From an uncultured Mailhella sp. (GTDB lineage: Bacteria > Desulfobacterota > Desulfovibrionia > Desulfovibrionales > Desulfovibrionaceae), in assembly GCF_905187505.1 (NCBI RefSeq), contig NZ_CAJJIC010000020.1:1-29681 (forward strand): a stretch of 29,681 nucleotides of DNA. The letters run 5' to 3'. The notes beneath the pieces were generated by a model that saw only the letters and a program-made list of their open reading frames with translations, was not told where the DNA came from and did no database searches. Numbering within the stretch: position 1 is the first letter of the stretch; every line of letters begins with the position of its first letter. A program made the translations under genes and the position numbers. Of the stretch, positions 24,697 through 29,681 are shown piece by piece.

Positions 24697-24741
24697 GAAA
24701 AAGATCCGCCGGTCCGTTCCTCAGGTCAACGGACCGGCGGA
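24697..24741 (-). terminator. Intrinsic terminator or attenuator between hcp and clpV
   Basis: TCCGCCGGTCCGTT (24705-24718) pairs perfectly with AACGGACCGGCGGA (24728-24741) around a nine-base loop. Read on the reverse strand, the stem is followed by TCTTTTTC. It lies 22 bases after the hcp stop (24763) and before the clpV ribosome binding site. It should stop most transcripts after hcp, giving high tube protein relative to ClpV. Confidence 0.88.
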
Positions 24742-24762
24742 CGCCTTTCTGATCGTGCGTGG

Positions 24763-25242
24763 CTACTTGTTCCAGTCGTCCACGTATTCAATGTTGCCGT
24801 CGTTGTAGGTCCAGGTGATCTTGGAATAGGTGAAGGCCACCTTCTCCATGTCCTGATACGGCTTGCTGTCCGGCAGGAAGGTGAGCGGTGTGTGATGGGA
24901 CATTTCCACCACAATGGCTTCCTCCATCTTGACCGTGAAGTACTTGTCTTCCGAACCGTCTTCCTTGATGCGGTAGAAGTCTATGGTCACCTCGCACTGC
25001 TCGCCCGTGCAGCAGGCCTTGTAGAGCTTGGGAGAGGCCACGTCCACGGCCTTGGTCACCACGTAGGGATGATGGATGCGCTGTCCGGTGGGCAGACCGG
25101 TATGGGTGTCCTTGGGAATTTCCACGCAGTGCTCGGCGGCGTAGACGAGGATCTTGTCGGTCTTGTCGCCGCCCTGCTTACAGCTGCCCTTGATGTCGCC
25201 CTGATTCTTGCCCTTGACGGACATGTAGGAAGTAAGAGGCAT
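24763..25242 (-). CDS. hcp: T6SS inner-tube protein Hcp (TssD)
   Basis: A 159-residue protein typical of Hcp. The start MPLTSYMSVKGKNQGDIKGS is characteristic, followed by HHPYVVTKAVDVASPKLYKA, a beta-barrel region (CEVTIDFYRI, YFTVKMEEAIVVEMSHHT) and the closing VAFTYSKITWTYNDG. Hexamers stack into the tube that is pushed out by sheath contraction and can carry small effectors. No C-terminal toxin extension is present. AAAGGAG lies about seven bases before the ATG, one of the strongest ribosome binding sites in the window. It has a short 46-base spacer from tssC and its own terminator downstream, consistent with high expression. Confidence 0.96.
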   Translation of the reverse strand: MPLTSYMSVKGKNQGDIKGSCKQGGDKTDKILVYAAEHCVEIPKDTHTGLPTGQRIHHPYVVTKAVDVASPKLYKACCTGEQCEVTIDFYRIKEDGSEDKYFTVKMEEAIVVEMSHHTPLTFLPDSKPYQDMEKVAFTYSKITWTYNDGNIEYVDDWNK

Positions 25243-25288
25243 GATTGAACTCCTTTATTGAACTGTCAAACAGTGAGAATTTGCCCGT

Positions 25289-26758
25289 CTATTGCTTTTC
25301 AAGCTTGCCGACGAGCGAAAGGGTGAAGCTTGCGCCCATGTACTTGAAGTGCGGGCGCGCCATGAGACTTACCGAATACCAGCCGGGATCGCCCTCCACG
25401 TCGCTCACGGTGATCTTCGCCATGCGCAGAGGACGCTTGCTGCGGGTCGTGGGGTCGGGGTTGTCCATCTCGGTGACGTACTGGCTGATCCACTTGTTGA
25501 GCTCCCGCTCGAGATTGACACGTTCCTTCCAGGAGCCGATGTTCTCTCTCTGAATCACCTTGATGTAGTGGGCAAGGCGGTTCATGATCATCATGTAGGG
25601 AAGCTGGGTGGACAGCTTGAAGTTCATTTCCGCTTCCTTCCCCTCGGGAGTGTTGGGGAAGGTCTTGGGCTTGAGCACGGAGTTGGCGGAGAAGAACGCC
25701 GCATTGTCCGAGCCCTTGCGCATGGTCAGGGCAATGAAGCCCTCCTCGGCCAGTTCATATTCCCGGCGTTCGGAAATGAGCACCTGCGTGGGAATCTTGG
25801 TCTGCATCTGGCCCATGCTCTCGAACTGATAGAGAGGCAGATTCTCCACGGCTCCGCCGCCCTGCGGTCCTATGATGTTGCTGCACCAGCGGTACTTGGC
25901 AAAACTGTCGGTCAGGCGGGAAGCAAAGCAGAAGGCCGTGTTGCCCCAGCAGAACTCATCGTCGCGAACAGCCTCCTCCTTGAAGTTGAAGCTCTTTGCG
26001 GGCACGGAGTTCTCGCCGTACGGCAGACGAAGCAGAAACTTGGGCAGCGTGAGGCCCACGTAGCGGGCATCTTCCGACTCGCGGAAGGAACGCCACTTGG
26101 CATACTGCGGCATTTCAAACACGGAATGCAGATCCTTGAGATTGGGAAGCTGATCCCAGGAGTCGATGCCGAAGAATTCCTTGCCGGCCGCGGCGATGAA
26201 CGGCGCATGCGACATGGACGCCACGCTGGCGACATATTGCAGAAGCTGCATGTCCTGCGGCTTGGGACCGAATTCATAGTTCGCAATGATGGCTCCCACG
26301 GGCTGACCGCCGAACTGACCGTATTCCGCCGTATACACGTGCTTGTAGAGCCCCGACTTGACCACTTCCGGCGCATCCTCGAAGTCGTCGAGAAGATCGG
26401 ACTTGGACACGTTGATGAACTCAATCTTGATGTTCTGACGAAAATCCGTGTTGTCCACCAGGAACTTCATGGAACGCCAGGCGGATTCCAGACGGGAGAA
26501 CGACTCGTTGTGCAGGATCTCATTCACCTGTGCGGAAAGTTTGGCATCGAGTTCGGCAATCATTTCGTCGACCAGGGCACCGGAAATCTTCTGTTCCCCC
26601 TTCGTTCCGGCAAGTTCCTTGATGAAGGCCTGAAGTCCGGCCCGGGTCAGGGCATAGCCGTCATCGGCGGGCTTCAGTCTGGAGGCCTCGACGATTTCAT
26701 CAAGCAGGCTGAGACCCTCCGTCGTCGTCTGCTGCTTTTCCTGTTCTGTCTGACTCAT
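25289..26758 (-). CDS. tssC: T6SS sheath large subunit TssC (VipB)
   Basis: A 489-residue protein of normal TssC length. Family marks include LHNESFSRLESAWRSMKFLV (about 103-122), the INVSKSDLLDDFED segment, YEFGPKPQDMQLLQ, DEFCWGNTAFCFASRLTDSF, and the C-terminal RMAKITVSDVEGDPGWYSV followed by HFKYMGASFTLSLVGKLEK. TssB and TssC interlock to form the contractile sheath around the Hcp tube. GGGAGG lies seven bases upstream of the ATG, and the gene follows tssB by 12 bases. No anomaly is seen. Confidence 0.96.
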   Translation of the reverse strand: MSQTEQEKQQTTTEGLSLLDEIVEASRLKPADDGYALTRAGLQAFIKELAGTKGEQKISGALVDEMIAELDAKLSAQVNEILHNESFSRLESAWRSMKFLVDNTDFRQNIKIEFINVSKSDLLDDFEDAPEVVKSGLYKHVYTAEYGQFGGQPVGAIIANYEFGPKPQDMQLLQYVASVASMSHAPFIAAAGKEFFGIDSWDQLPNLKDLHSVFEMPQYAKWRSFRESEDARYVGLTLPKFLLRLPYGENSVPAKSFNFKEEAVRDDEFCWGNTAFCFASRLTDSFAKYRWCSNIIGPQGGGAVENLPLYQFESMGQMQTKIPTQVLISERREYELAEEGFIALTMRKGSDNAAFFSANSVLKPKTFPNTPEGKEAEMNFKLSTQLPYMMIMNRLAHYIKVIQRENIGSWKERVNLERELNKWISQYVTEMDNPDPTTRSKRPLRMAKITVSDVEGDPGWYSVSLMARPHFKYMGASFTLSLVGKLEKQ

Positions 26759-26770
26759 TTCTCAGCCTCC

Positions 26771-27256
26771 CTACTTTTCAATGCCGAGTTCCTGAAGCAC
26801 CTTGGCCCTGGCCGCCTCGTCGCCCACAAGTTCCTGCAGCTTCTTGCGGAAGGCGGGCACGTTGGACAGGGGTCCCTTGAGCGCCTTGAGCGCCTCGCGC
26901 AGTTCCATCATTTTGGCCAGCTCCGGCACCTTCTGCACAATGGCGTCGGGCTCGAAATCCTTCAGGGTCTCAAACTTGAGATCCACGCTCATCTGCGCAT
27001 CCGGCTCATCCGTGAGCTTGTTGGGCACGTTCACGGTAATGCCGAGGTCCTGACTGCGCATCACGTCGTTGAACGTGTCCTTGTCGATGCTCACAGGCGT
27101 GCGATCTTCAAGAATACGGTCATCGGCGCGCAGCGTGAAGTCGCCGAGCACCATCAGCTTGAGAGGGAGCTCCACTTCTTCCTGGGCGTCCCCCGTGGCG
27201 GGACGGTAAACAATGTTGACACGCTCCTTGGGAGCGATAGAGGCTTCTTTTGCCAT
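26771..27256 (-). CDS. tssB: T6SS sheath small subunit TssB (VipA)
   Basis: A 161-residue protein of the usual size. RVNIVYRPATGDAQEEVELP (about 13-32), LKLMVLGDFT, and RDLKFETLKDFEPDAIVQ-type sequence (here SVDLKFETLKDFEPDAIVQK) are hallmarks, with the C-terminal helix ending LQELGIEK. The C-terminal helices of TssB are the site recognised with TssC by ClpV after contraction. AAGGAG lies seven bases upstream of the ATG, and the gene follows tssA by 18 bases. Confidence 0.96.
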   Translation of the reverse strand: MAKEASIAPKERVNIVYRPATGDAQEEVELPLKLMVLGDFTLRADDRILEDRTPVSIDKDTFNDVMRSQDLGITVNVPNKLTDEPDAQMSVDLKFETLKDFEPDAIVQKVPELAKMMELREALKALKGPLSNVPAFRKKLQELVGDEAARAKVLQELGIEK

Positions 27257-27274
27257 GACTGCACTCCTTAATGA

Positions 27275-29020
27275 TTATTGCCGCAAGCCGACGGCTGCGG
27301 AAGGACACAGACGGGACAGCCGGCCGTAAACGGCCTTCGCCCCCTCTTCATCCCGCGCCAGCACGAAGGCATCGTGCACGGCGGTGAGCACTTCCACCGC
27401 GCGGGCTCTGTCCCAAGTTTCCAATTCTCTGCGGTCGCTCTCCTCGAGAAGATCCCTTGCCAGCGCAACGGCGACCGCCGATTCTCCAGCCCTGCACAGA
27501 AGGCGAAGCTGTTCCACCCGAAACACCATGTTGACTGCCAACGATGTTCCCTGTGCCCGGTCAAGCGTTGCCAGTGCTTCGACAACCAAGTTGTCATTGA
27601 ACAGCCTCTCCGCCTCGGCCATGACTCCCAAAACGGCGTCATCCGAAACGGCGGCCGCCCCGGAAGAAGGCACAGCCCCGTTGCCGGCCGCCTGACCGCC
27701 CGACGGCGCCCGCTGTGACAGCGTCTGCAGCCATGCCCTTGTCTTTTCCGATGCAAAAGGCGTGCCATCCGTAAAACTGAGCGTCTCCACGCCTTCAAGA
27801 CGGCGTACGAAGCGCAGCGTCTCCTCGCGGACGACCTCCCTTGCGGAAGCAAAGTCCGTTCCCAGCTTCTCCAGCGCCTCGTCTATGAGCGCCTGAGCGT
27901 CAAGACAGAACAGCGAAGAGGCAAAAAGATCCTCCGCCCCGAGCGCCGCTTCCACCAGCTTGCCGGAGTTCAGCAGATTGTGCAGCGCCTCCAGGCGCAC
28001 GGCATCCGGCGCGGGCAGATACGTCTGACCGTTTTCGGCAAGCGGCAGAGCCGCCACTCCTCCCCACAGCGCTATCCTCAAAATCTGCCAGGGCTGCGGG
28101 TCCTGTGCGGAGTCCTTGTGCGCGAGAAACGCATAGCGGCATGAAGCGTCGACGAACGCCCTGCGCGCCGCCCTGGCGTCCTCGGATTCCGATGCCGAAG
28201 AAGCCGCCTGTCGAGGGGCGGGCTGCGGCGTCGATTCGGCAGAAGAAGAGGCAGGAGAAGAGACGGGATTCTCGGGCTTCACGTCCTTCTCAGGCAAAGC
28301 GGCCGACTCAGAAGAAACGGCGGGCCCGGCGGCCGAAGGCGCTTCCACGGGCTCTGCGGTCGCAGCCTCCGGAGCGCTCTTCTCCTCAGCCGAAGGTTCC
28401 CTGACCGGCTCGTTTCCGGCGGTCTTCTCCCCGCTCCGCCCGTCTTCGGCAGACGACGGCTGCGGGGCGGACTGCGGCGGCTGGGAGGGAAGGCGGCGTA
28501 TGGCTTCGCGCAGATCGCGCAGGGGCATCGCGTCGGGCATGAGCTCCCCGGCAAGCTGATCCAGCTTGTCCAGAGCATCGAGAAGCTCATGAAAAAAGGC
28601 GTCGGAAAGAGGCGGAAGCGAATCGTCCAGAGCCTGCACCTCCGCATACGCCCGTTCATGCCACCATTCAAAGGCGTTCGTGCGGCGGCGCAGACGGTTC
28701 AGAGGAGGAAAGGCCGTTTCCCAGAATGACGTGAACAGCGCCGAAAAAAGATTCATGGCGTCGCACAGCCCCTGGAGCCCGTGCATTTTCTGCAGGGCTG
28801 CTCCAAGGTAGGCGGCCATGAGTATGTCCTTGGACTTGCCGGACAAAATGCTTACGGCCAGATCCTCCACCTTCGCCCATGAAATGGGCTCGGTCTGCGT
28901 GGCGGACCCCAGCTTGTTGATTTCCGCAAGAACGGCTTCGTATTCGGGTTCAAACTTGGCGTCAAACCCCGCCGGACTTTCCCCCGGAATGGGAGAGCTT
29001 CCCAATGCTGCGGCATCCAT
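27275..29020 (-). CDS. tssA: T6SS tail-assembly protein TssA with ImpA N-terminal and VasJ-like C-terminal domains
   Basis: A 581-residue protein. Residues 1 to about 130 form the ImpA_N domain (IPGESPAGFDAKFEPEYEAV, then WAKVEDLAVSILSGKSKDIL and FSALFTSFWETAFPPL). Residues about 177-275 are a long low-complexity Pro/Ala/Ser/Glu linker. Residues 276-581 are helical and match the longer TssA class with a VasJ-like C-terminal domain (LRIALWGGVAALPLAENGQT, then a chain of helices). A second short Gly/Ala/Ser linker lies near 435-455. TssA primes assembly of the baseplate, tube and sheath and can cap the growing tail. It is the first gene of the reverse operon; GAGGGA precedes the ATG by about six bases. 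No GTPase or phosphatase-type fusion is present. Confidence 0.92.
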   Translation of the reverse strand: MDAAALGSSPIPGESPAGFDAKFEPEYEAVLAEINKLGSATQTEPISWAKVEDLAVSILSGKSKDILMAAYLGAALQKMHGLQGLCDAMNLFSALFTSFWETAFPPLNRLRRRTNAFEWWHERAYAEVQALDDSLPPLSDAFFHELLDALDKLDQLAGELMPDAMPLRDLREAIRRLPSQPPQSAPQPSSAEDGRSGEKTAGNEPVREPSAEEKSAPEAATAEPVEAPSAAGPAVSSESAALPEKDVKPENPVSSPASSSAESTPQPAPRQAASSASESEDARAARRAFVDASCRYAFLAHKDSAQDPQPWQILRIALWGGVAALPLAENGQTYLPAPDAVRLEALHNLLNSGKLVEAALGAEDLFASSLFCLDAQALIDEALEKLGTDFASAREVVREETLRFVRRLEGVETLSFTDGTPFASEKTRAWLQTLSQRAPSGGQAAGNGAVPSSGAAAVSDDAVLGVMAEAERLFNDNLVVEALATLDRAQGTSLAVNMVFRVEQLRLLCRAGESAVAVALARDLLEESDRRELETWDRARAVEVLTAVHDAFVLARDEEGAKAVYGRLSRLCPSAAVGLRQ

Positions 29021-29082
29021 GATGCATCCCTCAATACTTCACTCAGCAGAAGAGCGTTCTCTCCTGCAGCGACATCTGTTTA

Positions 29083-29101
29083 ATCTTATCTCATATAAGA
29101 T
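29083..29101. promoter_or_regulatory. Operator-like inverted repeat overlapping the tssA promoter
   Basis: ATCTTAT (29083-29089) and ATAAGAT (29095-29101) are perfect inverted arms separated by five bases. The right arm overlaps the candidate reverse-strand -10 hexamer at 29097-29102. A dimeric regulator bound here would block RNA polymerase. The arms are AT-rich in an AT-rich region, so a chance origin cannot be excluded. Confidence 0.45.
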
Positions 29102-29125
29102 AGGTTCGACAAATAGTCAGGTCAA
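29097..29125 (-). promoter_or_regulatory. Candidate sigma70 promoter for the tssA operon
   Basis: On the reverse strand, TTGACC (29125-29120) and TATCTT (29102-29097) are separated by 17 bases, matching the consensus at five and four of six positions. Transcription would start near 29090, giving a leader of about 70 bases before the tssA ATG at 29020. This is the best match I can find between tssA and the window end. Confidence 0.5.
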
Positions 29126-29637
29126 GTGAAAATTTTGTACCAATATCGCAAGACGTACAATGCCCCAAATAAGGATAATGAAAAGCCATTAATATACCAT
29201 CTGCAACCTTCCAATATTCCCCCATATGACAGCACCATTAAAACAATTACCGGATAAAATAATGACCATACTATTAATATATCATATAAATAATACAAAT
29301 TAAAATAATATTCATTAATTTAATACGACATCTCTACATTTCTTGTAAACGCCACATGAAACGCGTTTTCAATCAGCGATGCAGAGGGTAACATTATGCT
29401 TCCATGCTGCACAGGCCAGGGGGGAAAAAATCCTCCTTTTCTGTACGACCTGCCCCCCGTATCTGCAGACATGGTTCAAAAGCCGACTCACGGACGGACC
29501 ATTCTCCTTCATGCCGACATCATCTCCCGCTTCCGGGATGAACGCCTCCCCCCTTCCCCAAAGAATCCCGGAGACACAGAAAAGCCTTCCGTGTGCGCCT
29601 TCCCCCTCCGCCGTCTGAAAAAGCGCACAAGTCAGGA
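29126..29637. other. Right-flank intergenic DNA: AT-rich block then GC-rich stretch without a convincing gene
   Basis: Bases from about 29126 to 29340 are strikingly AT-rich compared with the T6SS genes and contain runs such as ttaatatatcatataaataa. A perfect 10-base palindrome AAACGCGTTT lies at 29359-29368. From about 29390 the DNA becomes GC-rich. A 92-codon forward frame starts at the ATG 29396 after GAGGG, but its product (MLPCCTGQGGKNPP at the start) looks arbitrary and its last codons run through a terminator hairpin, so I do not call it a gene. Confidence 0.5.
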
Positions 29638-29664
29638 CCGCCCCTTCAAGGGGCGGTTTGATTT
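29638..29664 (+). terminator. Intrinsic terminator without an assigned gene
   Basis: CCGCCCC (29638-29644) pairs with GGGGCGG (29650-29656) around TTCAA, and the inner T and A bases can extend the stem. TTTGATTTG follows on the forward strand. On the reverse strand the following bases are not T-rich, so it points forward. A second inverted repeat, GACCCT-ATA-AGGGTC, lies at 29665-29679. No believable forward gene precedes it inside the window. Confidence 0.6.
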
Positions 29665-29681
29665 GACCCTATAAGGGTCTG

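Noticed and set aside
25292..27271. 659-codon forward frame antisense to tssC and tssB
   Set aside because: A shadow of two strongly supported genes; the sequence lacks any domain pattern.
29396..29674. 92-codon forward ORF at the right end
   Set aside because: It has a fair ribosome binding site, but the product looks random and its 3' end runs through an intrinsic terminator.

Overview
The window is a nearly complete type VI secretion system (T6SS) locus from a Gram-negative bacterium. Base composition, the two-operon layout and the DUF4405-type membrane protein beside it fit a Desulfovibrionaceae-like sulfate or sulfite reducer. That placement is an inference from general character, not from a marker gene. 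No rRNA, tRNA, CRISPR array, insertion sequence or integrase is visible.

Left flank (1-2532): the 3' end of an AT-richer LysR-type regulator, a GC-rich gap, a DUF4405-like multi-pass membrane protein, and a 774-base gap with inverted repeats and one tiny ORF that has a good ribosome binding site. This gap must hold, or lie downstream of, the promoter for the forward operon.

Forward operon (2533-20965), very tightly packed with many overlaps: tssF, tssG, vgrG (tssI) with a large internal extension, a DUF2169-pentapeptide repeat fusion, a second pentapeptide repeat protein, DUF3540, a DUF4150 PAAR-like tip, tssJ, tssK, tssL, tssM, a membrane-anchored AMIN-like protein, and tssE. The spike and cargo-loading cassette (vgrG to PAAR-like) thus sits between the baseplate genes and the membrane-complex genes.

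Reverse operon (29020 down to 21055): tssA, tssB, tssC, hcp (tssD), clpV (tssH) and an unrecognised 255-residue protein. A strong hairpin terminator lies between hcp and clpV. The two operons converge on a bidirectional terminator at about 21.02 kb. A sigma70-like promoter overlapped by a 7-bp inverted repeat precedes tssA.

How they work together: TssJLM form the envelope channel. TssK joins it to the baseplate (TssE, F, G and VgrG). TssA caps and primes the tail. Hcp forms the inner tube, TssBC the contractile sheath, and ClpV recycles the contracted sheath. VgrG plus the PAAR-like protein form the spike, loaded by the DUF2169/DUF3540 proteins. All thirteen core components are present. Fha/PpkA/PppA/TagF regulators and a TagL-type OmpA domain are absent from the window, and no recognised toxin or immunity gene is present. 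The parts least explained by known T6SS biology are the VgrG insertion with an internally duplicated Cys-containing unit, the DUF2169-pentapeptide fusion, the AMIN-like protein and the 255-residue protein.

Right flank (29021-29681): very AT-rich DNA upstream of tssA, then a GC-rich stretch ending in a hairpin terminator with no convincing gene in front of it.
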